Below the pieces are notes generated by a model that saw nothing but the letters and a program-made list of their open reading frames with translations, had not been told where the DNA came from and did no database searches. Below, piece after piece: positions 7,678 to 15,560 of a DNA stretch of 32,522 nt. Position numbers and translations under genes: made by a program. Each line of letters starts with the position of its first letter. Position 1 is the stretch's first letter. The DNA comes from JAISGQ01 sp964500965 (GTDB lineage Bacteria; Bacillota; Clostridia; Oscillospirales; Acutalibacteraceae), in the NCBI GenBank assembly GCA_964500965.1, contig CAZCQZ010000024.1:1-32522 (forward strand), read 5' to 3'.

Positions 7678-8613
7678 ATGGAACACCTTTTGAAAATGCT
7701 GGATATAAACGCAAATGAAATTTCCGAAATATTAAATCTTGCGGACCAGCTTAAATACGAAAAGAATCACGGCATTGTCCACAGAAGTCTTGAGGGCAAG
7801 ACATTGGGCATGATATTCCGCAGACCGTCAACGCGCACCCGTGTTTCCTTTGAAGTGGGAATGTATCAGCTCGGCGGTCATGCGACTGTGCTTTCCGAGG
7901 ACGAAATAGCCGTTGCCGGGCAGGGTGACGAGCAGACCGAGGATATGGCGCGTGCTCTTTCCAGATATGTGGACGGACTGCTCATACGCACCGGAACTCA
8001 CACCGAAGCGGATAACCTTGCACGCTACGGCACAGTGCCGGTAATAAACGGTCTGACCGATTATGCGCACCCCTGCCAGATTCTTTCCTATTTAATGACG
8101 ATTCGGGAATACAAAGGGCGTTTGGACGGATTGAAGATAGGCTTTATCGGTGACGGCGGCGCGATAATGAATTCCCTGATAATAGGCTGTTTAAAATGCC
8201 GTATGCACGTGGCGGTTGCCTGCCCGGAGGGGTACGACCCCGATCAGTCGGTAATTGACTTCGCGTCGCAGGTAGGTCATTTTGAGATGTACCGCGACCC
8301 AAGAGGTGCGGCAAGAGCGGCGGACGTTGTTATTACCGATGCATGGCTGCCTGCCGGCAAGGAGGACGAGGCTTTAGAACGGCGCGCGTCATTCAGAATG
8401 TTCCAGATAAACGATGAGCTTATGCGATACGCAAAGCCCGATGCGCTGGTTTTCCACAGTATGCCCATAAACAGGGGAGAGGAGATAACCGCCGCCATAG
8501 CGGAGCAGCATTCCAACGAGATTTTCGATGCGGCGGAAAATCTGCTTCACGTGCAAAAGGCAGTGCTTGTCAGATTGCTGGGCGATGCGCCGCTGGCGGA
8601 GACAATGGAGTAG
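7678..8613 (+). CDS. argF: Ornithine-carbamoyltransferase-like enzyme with altered substrate-binding motifs
   Basis: Carbamoyltransferases of this fold join carbamoyl phosphate to an amino group; ArgF makes citrulline from ornithine. The 311-residue length is normal. The carbamoyl-phosphate motif STRTR is at 51-55 (FRRPSTRTR) and HPCQ at 131-134 (NGLTDYAHPCQ). The C-terminus ENLLHVQKAVLVRLLG is ornithine-type. However, two amino-acid-binding motifs differ: the usual HCLP is HSMP at 260-263, losing the cysteine, and the usual D-x-W-x-SMG loop reads DAWLPAG at 221-227. The second substrate may therefore not be ornithine. The gene stands alone with its own promoter; no other arginine gene is nearby. 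The ribosome binding site is weak. The carbamoyltransferase call is firm, the substrate is not. Confidence 0.85.
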   Translation: MEHLLKMLDINANEISEILNLADQLKYEKNHGIVHRSLEGKTLGMIFRRPSTRTRVSFEVGMYQLGGHATVLSEDEIAVAGQGDEQTEDMARALSRYVDGLLIRTGTHTEADNLARYGTVPVINGLTDYAHPCQILSYLMTIREYKGRLDGLKIGFIGDGGAIMNSLIIGCLKCRMHVAVACPEGYDPDQSVIDFASQVGHFEMYRDPRGAARAADVVITDAWLPAGKEDEALERRASFRMFQINDELMRYAKPDALVFHSMPINRGEEITAAIAEQHSNEIFDAAENLLHVQKAVLVRLLGDAPLAETME

Positions 8614-8730
8614 CACATTGAAAAAATTTGCAAAATAACAATCCCAATGACTTTCAATTTATCCGAAAGGGTGCTATACTATCCCCTGTAGTATTTTTTA
8701 TTACTTATATCATCGAAAGGAAAGACGAAA

Positions 8731-10116
8731 ATGCTAGACAAAAAGATAATGTCAGACCTTATTGCCGTTGTTCTTCACGGCGGTGCTGACTTTGTTGAAG
8801 TGTTCGCGGAACACTCAAAAAACGATTTTATCACCTACAGCAACAAAAAGATTGAAAATGTCACCGACGAGGTTATAAGCGGTGTCGGAATACGTGCCTT
8901 TGTGGGCACAAGAACTTTCTTTGCCTGCACCACCGACCTTTCCGAAGCCGGACTTCGCGAATGTGCGTTACGTGTTGCGCAGGCAGTGGGCGGCAATGTT
9001 GATCGCATTCCCGATTTCTGCCTTGTTGAGCGGACTAACCCCAACATTCTGGCGGTTGAAAAGCTTCCCTCCGACGTTCCGACTTCTCTGAGAGCCGACC
9101 TGCTTCGCGGCGGCTGTGATACAGCATACGCTCACGACAACAGAATTATTCAGGTTTCGGGCAATCTCATCTGCTATGACAAGCAGTTTGTCGTTGCAAA
9201 CAGCGAGGGTCTTTACACCGGTGACAGACAGATAAGAACAAGAATGTTCATAGAAGCAATTGCCTCCGACGGTCTTGAAAATCAGCGTGGCGTGTGCTCC
9301 CCCGGACGCAGCATGGGCCTTGAGCTGTTCGAGATGATTACTCCCGAATCTATCGGTGAAAAGGCGGCAAAGCAGGCAATCGTAAATCTCGGCGCAGTGC
9401 CCTGTCCCTCCGGCAAAATGACCGTTGCCATTGAAAACGGCTTCGGCGGCGTTATTTTCCACGAGGCTTGCGGTCACTCTCTTGAAGCTACCAGCGTAGC
9501 AATCGGAATGTCGCAGATGGCAGGAAAAATGGGTCAGCAGATTGCAAATCCCAAAGTCACCGCTATTGACGACGGCACAATCCCCAATGCATGGGGCTCC
9601 TGCAACATCGACGATGAGGGTAATCCCATGCAGCGCAGAGTGCTTATTAAGGACGGTATACTCACTTCCTACATGATTGACCGTCTCGGCTCTCGCAGAA
9701 TGGGTATGCCTCATACCGCCAGCGCACGCCGTGAAAGCTATTCCTACGAGCCTACCTCACGTATGACCAACACCTTTATTGATAACGGTTCGGATAAAAA
9801 TGAAGACATTATAGCTTCCATAGACAACGGAATTTACTGTGCGGCTATGGGCGGCGGATCGGTCAACCCCTTTAACGGCGCGTTCAACTTTGCCGTCAGT
9901 GAGGGCTATATGATAAGAAACGGCAAGATTTGCGAAGCTGTTCGCGGTGCAAGCCTTATCGGTACAGGCAGTGAGGTAATTCAGAAGATTGACATGGTAG
10001 GTCAGAATCTTGAAACCGCACAGGGTATGTGCGGCTCGTCAAGCGGTTCTGTTCCCACCGATGTAGGTCAGCCGCTCATCAGAGTTTCCGACATCACAGT
10101 CGGCGGACAGGCATAA
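8731..10116 (+). CDS. tldD: TldD family metalloprotease (TldD subunit)
   Basis: TldD is the catalytic half of the TldD/TldE heterodimeric zinc protease, which digests unfolded peptides and in some bacteria processes modified peptides. The 461-residue protein carries the metal site HEACGH (H244, E245, H249) in FGGVIFHEACGHSLEA and the family's glycine-rich C-terminus (GTGSEVIQKIDMVG, then MCGSSSG and VGQP). ATG 8731 follows a GAAAGGAAAG ribosome binding site. It is followed after 16 bases by tldE, and the pair is almost certainly co-transcribed. No peptide-modification genes are nearby, so a general proteolytic role is more likely than maturation of a local peptide. Confidence 0.93.
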   Translation: MLDKKIMSDLIAVVLHGGADFVEVFAEHSKNDFITYSNKKIENVTDEVISGVGIRAFVGTRTFFACTTDLSEAGLRECALRVAQAVGGNVDRIPDFCLVERTNPNILAVEKLPSDVPTSLRADLLRGGCDTAYAHDNRIIQVSGNLICYDKQFVVANSEGLYTGDRQIRTRMFIEAIASDGLENQRGVCSPGRSMGLELFEMITPESIGEKAAKQAIVNLGAVPCPSGKMTVAIENGFGGVIFHEACGHSLEATSVAIGMSQMAGKMGQQIANPKVTAIDDGTIPNAWGSCNIDDEGNPMQRRVLIKDGILTSYMIDRLGSRRMGMPHTASARRESYSYEPTSRMTNTFIDNGSDKNEDIIASIDNGIYCAAMGGGSVNPFNGAFNFAVSEGYMIRNGKICEAVRGASLIGTGSEVIQKIDMVGQNLETAQGMCGSSSGSVPTDVGQPLIRVSDITVGGQA

Positions 10117-10132
10117 TGGAGGTGCATATATT

Positions 10133-11449
10133 ATGAATACAACCGAAATAAAAATTGCAGTAGCCGAAGCCGCAGAGCAGGCAGGTGCAGAGGGCTACGA
10201 GCTTACAATAGAAGCAGGCATCAGCACAAGTGCGGAGGCATTGAAAGACGAAATATCTTCCATTTCCTACAGCAGAGCAAGCTCCATGCGCGTTCGCTGC
10301 GTCAAGGGCGGCAAGAGCGGCTATGCCGAAAGCGAGCTTGTAACTCCCGAAGCCGCCGCAGAGCTTGTATATAGAGCTTGCGCAAATGCCGCAGTTGTCG
10401 ATGACCCCGATGAAGTGCCCCTTTTTGAAGGCTCGGAGAGCTACGAAAAGGTGGAGGAGGAGCAGGTGGAGATACCCTCTGCCGAGGAGCTTATAGCACA
10501 TACTCTTGACATTCAGAAAAAGCTTTACGCTCAGTCCGATAAGATTGTTGACGGTACTCAGTCCGCCACCAGCGGCATGAGTGAGGAAAAGGCGTTTATC
10601 AACTCCGCAGGACTTGACCTTTCCTATGAAACTTCCCTTGTTTACCATATGGCTGTTGCGGCAGTCAAGGAGGGTGAGGACGCTCAGGAAAATTATGAAA
10701 TGGCGGATGTTCGCAAAAAGTCTGCCGATGAGCTTGCGGAAAAGGCGGTCAAGGGCGCAATCGAAATGCTGGGCGCGGAAGCTGTCGAATCCGGCAAGTA
10801 CGATATAATTATTGATAAGAGCACTATGTGTTCTCTGCTTGCAACTTTTTCATCGGTGTTCTCCGCTAAGAGCGCGTTTTTGAAAACAACTCTTTTCGCA
10901 GGGAAAGAGGGTGAGGTTGTGGCAAGCGATATACTCACCATTGCCGATGACCCGTTCTATCCCGACAAATTCGGCAAGTGCCCCTTTGACGGCGAGGGCG
11001 TAGCGGTTTACAAGAAGAACATCATTGAAAACGGCGTGCTTAAAACACTGCTTTATAACAGAATGTACGCAAAGCTTTTCAATAAGGAAACCACCGGTAA
11101 CGCCGCTTCCGCAAAGAGCATTACCCCGAAGGGTATGTATATTGAGGGCGGCAAAATGACCGAGGCTCAGCTTTTGAGAACCCTTGTTGACGGAATTTAT
11201 ATCACCGAGCTTAAAGGTCTGCACGCCGGCGCAAACGTCCAGAGCGGCGATTTCTCCCTTGAAGCCGCAGGCTTCCTGGTTGAAAACGGCAGAAAGACCA
11301 GACCGGTTAAGAATATTACCATTGCGGATAATTTCTACAATATGCTGAAAAAGGTTACCGCGATTTCCGATACCGTTGAGTTCCGCGTAGGCTCAAGCTT
11401 CGGCTCTCCGGAGGTCATGTTTACCGATGTAAGCGTTTCCGGTAAGTAA
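10133..11449 (+). CDS. pmbA: TldE/PmbA family protein (non-catalytic partner of TldD)
   Basis: TldE (PmbA) is the second subunit of the TldD/TldE protease and lacks the zinc-binding HExxxH motif; none is present in these 438 residues. Family features include the central GKYDIIID segment, the glycine-rich FDGEGV, GVLKTLLYNRMYAK, and the C-terminal GSSFGSPEVMFTDVSVSG. The start ATG 10133 follows TGGAGGTG at a good distance. It ends 15 bases before a strong terminator, closing the two-gene unit. Confidence 0.92.
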   Translation: MNTTEIKIAVAEAAEQAGAEGYELTIEAGISTSAEALKDEISSISYSRASSMRVRCVKGGKSGYAESELVTPEAAAELVYRACANAAVVDDPDEVPLFEGSESYEKVEEEQVEIPSAEELIAHTLDIQKKLYAQSDKIVDGTQSATSGMSEEKAFINSAGLDLSYETSLVYHMAVAAVKEGEDAQENYEMADVRKKSADELAEKAVKGAIEMLGAEAVESGKYDIIIDKSTMCSLLATFSSVFSAKSAFLKTTLFAGKEGEVVASDILTIADDPFYPDKFGKCPFDGEGVAVYKKNIIENGVLKTLLYNRMYAKLFNKETTGNAASAKSITPKGMYIEGGKMTEAQLLRTLVDGIYITELKGLHAGANVQSGDFSLEAAGFLVENGRKTRPVKNITIADNFYNMLKKVTAISDTVEFRVGSSFGSPEVMFTDVSVSGK

Positions 11450-11464
11450 TCGTGTAAATGCATT

Positions 11465-11511
11465 AAAAAAGGGGATTGCAAAATCGCTTGCGATTATGCA
11501 ATCCCCTTTTT
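11465..11511 (+). terminator. Rho-independent terminator of tldD-tldE
   Basis: Arms AAAAAGGGGATTGCA (left, from 11465) and TGCAATCCCCTTTTT (11497-11511) form a perfect stem, with a smaller AATCG/CGATT hairpin in the apical part. Confidence 0.88.
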
Positions 11512-11520
11512 ACAGAATGT

Positions 11521-11550
11521 GCCGCCTGTGCTGTTTACAGCTCAGGCGGC
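11521..11550. repeat. 30-base near-perfect hairpin between convergent genes
   Basis: GCCGCCTG pairs with CAGGCGGC, then one T/T mismatch, then GCTGT with ACAGC around a two-base loop. No T-run follows directly on either strand, so it is not a standard terminator. Confidence 0.55.
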
Positions 11551-11590
11551 AGGATTGGTTTTTCCGAGCCTTTTTATCAAATAGCAGTAT

Positions 11591-11634
11591 AAAAAGGAAT
11601 TAAGAGCCGACAGGTAATGCCGACTCTTAATTCC
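11591..11634 (-). terminator. Terminator of the small minus-strand gene ending at 11669
   Basis: On the minus strand a stem GGAATTAAGAG/CTCTTAATTCC (11596-11634), extended with G-T pairs, is followed by TTTTTATA. Confidence 0.78.
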
Positions 11635-11668
11635 AACACATAAGGGAAGAATTCTCAAAAGAGAAATT

Positions 11669-12013
11669 CTAAGCAATATTTCTGAGCTTGTAAACGTCAC
11701 CCTGAGTACCGGGAGCGCGGACAAGGACATATTCGCCCAAAAGGGTGTCAATCTGCCACACCTTTGCTTCATCGTCCCTGACGTACCCGATTCGCTTACC
11801 CAGCGCGGCTTCAAGCTCGCGGTCAATCGCAGGAGCAAAGCTGTCACCGCCGAAGCCGACAAAATCATAAACATTATCGCCCTGCCAAAGGGTTTCGCCG
11901 TCATTGCTCAGGTCAAATTCCAACGAAAGCGGAACTGCACGCTCGGCAACTGACACAACGGTTGCCGCCACAGAGCCAAGCCCCAGCAGCACCGCAGAGA
12001 ATATTACAGACAC
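11669..12013 (-). CDS. Small membrane-anchored or secreted protein, unknown function
   Basis: I do not recognise this 114-residue protein. It starts with a hydrophobic segment (about residues 2-24, VIFSAVLLGLGSVAATVVSV) that would act as a signal peptide or membrane anchor, followed by an acidic domain of about 85 residues ending in GEYVLVRAPGTQGDVYKL. GTG 12013 is chosen as the start: the frame stays open to a TTG at 12034, but the strong AAGGAGGAG at 12019-12027 would then lie inside the gene, and it is ideally placed for the GTG. A good promoter (12163-12191) and a terminator (11591-11634) frame it as a one-gene unit, divergent from secA. A role near the cell envelope is all that can be inferred. 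Confidence 0.75.
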   Translation of the reverse strand: MSVIFSAVLLGLGSVAATVVSVAERAVPLSLEFDLSNDGETLWQGDNVYDFVGFGGDSFAPAIDRELEAALGKRIGYVRDDEAKVWQIDTLLGEYVLVRAPGTQGDVYKLRNIA

Positions 12014-12162
12014 ACCTGCTCCTCCTTTTTTCAAAATCCGCAGACAACTATATCACAGCGGCATTGCAATTGCAAGTGAAAACAGTAAATTTTCAGCCTG
12101 CCGTCACGAAAATCGGAATGGATTTCACGAAAAACAGTAAAAAATCATCGTCTAACAACCAT

Positions 12163-12191
12163 AGTCTAGCATAGCGGCAACAAAAAGTCAA
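12163..12191 (-). promoter_or_regulatory. Promoter of the small minus-strand gene
   Basis: On the minus strand: -35 TTGACT (12186-12191), 17-base spacer, -10 TAGACT (12163-12168) preceded by TGC. The expected leader is about 140 bases. Confidence 0.7.
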
Positions 12192-12275
12192 CAGTGCATT
12201 TATCGAAATTCAATAATAAATTATTAAATATCGCTATGCATGGGAGAGTATCACTATATCTTGCGCAAAAAACGA

Positions 12276-12304
12276 TTGTTTCTGCAAGATATGTATGCTA
12301 TAAT
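12276..12304 (+). promoter_or_regulatory. secA promoter
   Basis: -35 TTGTTT (12276-12281), 17-base spacer, -10 TATAAT (12299-12304) with an extended TGC. The leader to the ATG is about 65 bases. Confidence 0.78.
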
Positions 12305-12376
12305 TAGCCTGTATATCGGCAAATCAATAAAGGGAGGCAGCTCACCGTTCCCCGGCGGCACGGCAGAGCAAAAAAT

Positions 12377-15199
12377 ATGGGCTTATTAACAGCACTTTTC
12401 GGAAACTATTCAAAAAGAGAATTAAAACGCATTGAGCCGCTCAAGCAGCAGGTTCTGGATTTAGAGCCGAAATATCAGGCAATGAGCGATGACGAGCTGC
12501 GCTCACAGACTGCCGTGCTCAAAGAACGACTTGCAAAGGGCGAAACTCTTGACGATATTTTGTGTGATGCCTTTGCGGTCTGCCGTGAGGCAAGCTGGCG
12601 AGTGCTTGGCATGAAGCATTTCCCCGTTCAGATTCTGGGCGGCATCATTCTGCATCAGGGCAGGATTTCGGAAATGAAAACCGGTGAGGGTAAAACCCTT
12701 GTGGCAACGCTGCCCTCCTATCTTAACGCTCTTTCCGGCAACGGCGTTCACGTCGTTACCGTCAACGAATATCTTGCCCGTCGCGACAGCGAGTGGATGG
12801 GCAAGGTTCACCGCTGGCTGGGTCTGAAAGTGGGCATAATCGCCACAGGCATGGACCCGGAGGAACGCCGCGAGGCATACAATGCGGACATTACCTACGG
12901 CACAAACAACGAATTCGGATTCGATTACCTCCGTGACAACATGGTGCCCTACGCCGAGCTTAAAGTTCAGCGCGGACATTCATTTGCAATCGTTGACGAG
13001 GTTGACTCCATACTCATTGATGAAGCCCGTACACCGCTTATAATCTCCGGCAAGGGCGAAGCTTCCAGTGAGCTTTACACCCAGGCCGACCGCTTTGCAA
13101 GACATCTCAAGCAGGCGAGAATCGTTGCCGACAGTGAAAAGGAAGAAATGGAGGACAGGGCGGACGTTGCCGACGCGGATTACGTTGTTGACGAAAAGGC
13201 GCGTACCTGTACTCTGACCGCAAGAGGTATCGCAAAGGCGGAGGAAACTTTCGGGCTTGAAAACCTCACCGATGACGATGAACGCACACAGCGCATTGCA
13301 CACCATATAAATCAGGCAATCCGCGCTCACGGTATAATGATTCGCGATATTGACTACGTTGTTCAAAACGGCGAGGTCATAATTGTTGACGAGTTTACCG
13401 GACGTTTGATGTACGGCCGCCGTTACAACGAGGGCTTGCATCAGGCGATTGAGGCAAAGGAGGGCGTAAAGGTTGCAAATGAATCAAAGACCCTTGCAAC
13501 CATAACTTTCCAGAACTATTTCAGACTTTATAAAAAGCTGTCCGGCATGACCGGTACGGCGCTTACCGAAGAAGCGGAGTTTCGCGAGATATACAAGCTT
13601 GACTGTGTGGAAGTGCCCACCAACAAGCCCATGATAAGAAACGATATGCCGGACGTGGTTTACGCAACGGAAGCGGCAAAGTTCCGAGCGGTAATACGCC
13701 GAATTGCCGAAGCTCACCAAAAAGGTCAGCCGGTGCTGGTCGGTACTATTTCAATCGAAAAATCGGAAATTCTTTCAAAGCTGCTTTCAAAGGCAGGCAT
13801 AAAGCACGAGGTGCTCAACGCAAAGCAGCACGCCCGTGAAGCGGAAATAGTTGCGCAGGCAGGCAGATTCGGAGCAGTGACAATCGCAACCAACATGGCA
13901 GGTCGCGGTACCGATATTAAGCTGGGCGGTAATGCTGAGTTTATGGCGAAACAGCAGATACGCCGCGACTTTAACGAAGCACGCGCAAAGGAAATGAGCG
14001 CGAAAGAGCCGGACTGGGAGCATGAGGAAATGCTCATTTCCGAGTGCGAATCTTTCAGCGAAACCGACGATGAGGAAATCCTCGCAGTACGCCGCCGCTT
14101 TAAGGAGCTTGTGGAGCAGTACGACAAGGATATTGAAGCCGAAGCCGAAAAAGTACGTGCCGCAGGCGGTCTGCTCATAATCGGCACTGAACGTCACGAA
14201 TCACGGCGAATAGATAACCAGCTTCGCGGACGTGCCGGACGTCAGGGTGACCCCGGCGAAAGCCAGTTCTTTGTCGCTCTTGACGATGACCTTATGCGTC
14301 TGTTCGGCGGTGAAAGAATTAAGAGCGTTATGGATATGATGAAAGTGGAGGAGGATATGCCCATTCAGGCAGGAATGGTTTCCAAATCCATTGAAAACGC
14401 CCAGAAAAATATTGAGGGTCGCAACTTCGGCATAAGAAAGCACGTTTTGCAGTACGATGACGTTATGAATCGTCAGCGTGAGATTATTTACAAGGAACGC
14501 GACATGGTGCTTGCCGGTGACGATATTCATGACAAGATTCTCAAAATGGTTGACGATTCCATTGAAGCCAACGTCATGCGCTGGCTCAGCGGAGAGGCAA
14601 AGTACAACTGGAATTTTGAATCGCTGCGCAGTCATTATCTGGGCTGGCTGACAGAGCCGGACGACTTTAACTATACCGAGGACGAGCTTTTCACTCTTGA
14701 GCCGGAGCAGGTAACTGCCGAGCTTGTCGAGCGTGCCCACAAGCTTTACGCCGAAAAGGAAAAGCAGTTTGACGAGCTGTTCGGTGACGGTATCATGCGC
14801 AAGCTTGAGCGCAAGGTGCTGCTTCAGGTGGTCGATAATCTCTGGATGGATCATATTGACGCAATGGACGACCTCAAGCGCGGCATAAACCTGCGCGCCT
14901 ACGGCCAGAAAGACCCGGTTGTTGTTTACACCATGGAGGGCTTCGATATGTTTGACGAGATGATAGCCCTCATCAAGGAGAATACAACGAGAATGATACT
15001 GACCGTCAGACCCCGTACCGAGGCAGAGGCAGCTCAGAGAAAGCAGCTTATCAAGCCTACTGAAACCTCCGGTGACGGCAGTGACCCACAGTCAAAGACC
15101 GTCCGCGGCGGTAAAAAGGTAGGTCCTAACCAGCCCTGCCCCTGCGGAAGCGGCAAGAAATATAAGAAGTGCTGCGGCAAACCCCAGGGCGCGGAATAA
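12377..15199 (+). CDS. secA: Preprotein translocase ATPase SecA
   Basis: SecA is the cytosolic motor that pushes secretory proteins through SecYEG. The 940-residue protein begins MGLLTALFGNYSKRELKR, the usual SecA N-terminus, which fixes ATG 12377 despite a weak ribosome binding site. Walker A MKTGEGKT is at 100-107 and the DEVD box at 207-210 (DEVDSILIDEARTPL). NMAGRGTDIKLGG and IGTERHESRRIDNQLRGRAGRQGDPG belong to the second nucleotide-binding fold. Between them is an acidic insertion of about 60 residues (EPDWEHEEMLISECESFSE). The C-terminus has the zinc-binding SEC-C motif CPCGSGKKYKKCC (C921, C923, C932, C933), which binds SecB or ribosomes in other bacteria. It is a single-gene unit followed by hairpins. 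Confidence 0.97.
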   Translation: MGLLTALFGNYSKRELKRIEPLKQQVLDLEPKYQAMSDDELRSQTAVLKERLAKGETLDDILCDAFAVCREASWRVLGMKHFPVQILGGIILHQGRISEMKTGEGKTLVATLPSYLNALSGNGVHVVTVNEYLARRDSEWMGKVHRWLGLKVGIIATGMDPEERREAYNADITYGTNNEFGFDYLRDNMVPYAELKVQRGHSFAIVDEVDSILIDEARTPLIISGKGEASSELYTQADRFARHLKQARIVADSEKEEMEDRADVADADYVVDEKARTCTLTARGIAKAEETFGLENLTDDDERTQRIAHHINQAIRAHGIMIRDIDYVVQNGEVIIVDEFTGRLMYGRRYNEGLHQAIEAKEGVKVANESKTLATITFQNYFRLYKKLSGMTGTALTEEAEFREIYKLDCVEVPTNKPMIRNDMPDVVYATEAAKFRAVIRRIAEAHQKGQPVLVGTISIEKSEILSKLLSKAGIKHEVLNAKQHAREAEIVAQAGRFGAVTIATNMAGRGTDIKLGGNAEFMAKQQIRRDFNEARAKEMSAKEPDWEHEEMLISECESFSETDDEEILAVRRRFKELVEQYDKDIEAEAEKVRAAGGLLIIGTERHESRRIDNQLRGRAGRQGDPGESQFFVALDDDLMRLFGGERIKSVMDMMKVEEDMPIQAGMVSKSIENAQKNIEGRNFGIRKHVLQYDDVMNRQREIIYKERDMVLAGDDIHDKILKMVDDSIEANVMRWLSGEAKYNWNFESLRSHYLGWLTEPDDFNYTEDELFTLEPEQVTAELVERAHKLYAEKEKQFDELFGDGIMRKLERKVLLQVVDNLWMDHIDAMDDLKRGINLRAYGQKDPVVVYTMEGFDMFDEMIALIKENTTRMILTVRPRTEAEAAQRKQLIKPTETSGDGSDPQSKTVRGGKKVGPNQPCPCGSGKKYKKCCGKPQGAE

Positions 15200-15211
15200 A
15201 GCGAAAATTTA

Positions 15212-15249
15212 ACAGAGGTCTGTAAAAACTTCGTTTTACAGACCTCTGT
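15212..15249 (+). terminator. Hairpin after secA, probable terminator
   Basis: A perfect 16-base-pair stem: 15212-15227 with 15234-15249, containing TGTAAAA/TTTTACA next to the loop. No separate T-tract follows, so termination efficiency is uncertain. Confidence 0.65.
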
Positions 15250-15261
15250 GCTTCATGTGAT

Positions 15262-15290
15262 ATGGCTACCCTTGTCAGTGGGGAAGCCAT
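15262..15290. repeat. Imperfect hairpin downstream of secA
   Basis: ATGGCT (15262-15267) pairs with AGCCAT (15285-15290), with an inner CCC/GGG pairing. Confidence 0.4.
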
Positions 15291-15323
15291 GGTTGTTGAT
15301 AATCTTCAAATGCTTTGAAATTT

Positions 15324-15356
15324 CAAGCCGCCGGGAACGACGTCCCCGGCGGCTTG
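15324..15356. repeat. GC-rich perfect hairpin downstream of secA
   Basis: CAAGCCGCCGGG (15324-15335) and CCCGGCGGCTTG (15345-15356) form a perfect 12-base-pair stem with a nine-base loop. No T-run follows. Confidence 0.6.
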
Positions 15357-15436
15357 ATGGCGGAAATCAATCGAAAAAATTCCGATTTTCTAAAATTATC
15401 TCAAAAAACGCCAAATGGATTTTGCGCTGCCGTAAT

Positions 15437-15478
15437 AAACAGCACAGGAAGTCTTATTGTCAACTTCCTGTGCTGTTT
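15437..15478. terminator. Bidirectional terminator between secA and the convergent CorC-type gene
   Basis: A perfect 16-base-pair stem (15437-15452 with 15463-15478) has A-rich left and T-rich right flanks. It would stop secA read-through on the plus strand and the minus-strand gene ending at 15561. Confidence 0.8.
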
Positions 15479-15560
15479 TATCGAATCGTTAATTTTAAGT
15501 TTTTCGGCTCATATTAAAAACGCAATATTAAATACCGTGCCGTGGCTTTGTATGTACCTG

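Larger units (their letters stand above)
12014..12376. other. Divergent intergenic region between the small membrane protein gene and secA
   Basis: It holds two back-to-back promoters (12163-12191 minus, 12276-12304 plus). The secA leader contains a purine-rich AAAGGGAGG (about 12329-12337) roughly 40 bases before the secA ATG, too far to serve it. No small ORF with a good start follows that site, so its function is unknown. Confidence 0.6.
15200..15560. other. 361-base non-coding stretch after secA containing four hairpins
   Basis: Four stem-loops (15212-15249, 15262-15290, 15324-15356, 15437-15478) follow one another. The long frame open on the plus strand from 15248 or 15315 into the next gene is an antisense shadow of the minus-strand gene and is not called. 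Confidence 0.55.

Noticed and set aside
8640..8700. A promoter for tldD around TATACT near 8677
   Set aside because: The -10 is good, but no acceptable -35 was found at 16-18 bases; left out of the feature list.
12329..12376. Leader peptide using the AAAGGGAGG site upstream of secA
   Set aside because: No ATG, GTG or TTG lies at a suitable distance with a meaningful frame before the secA start.
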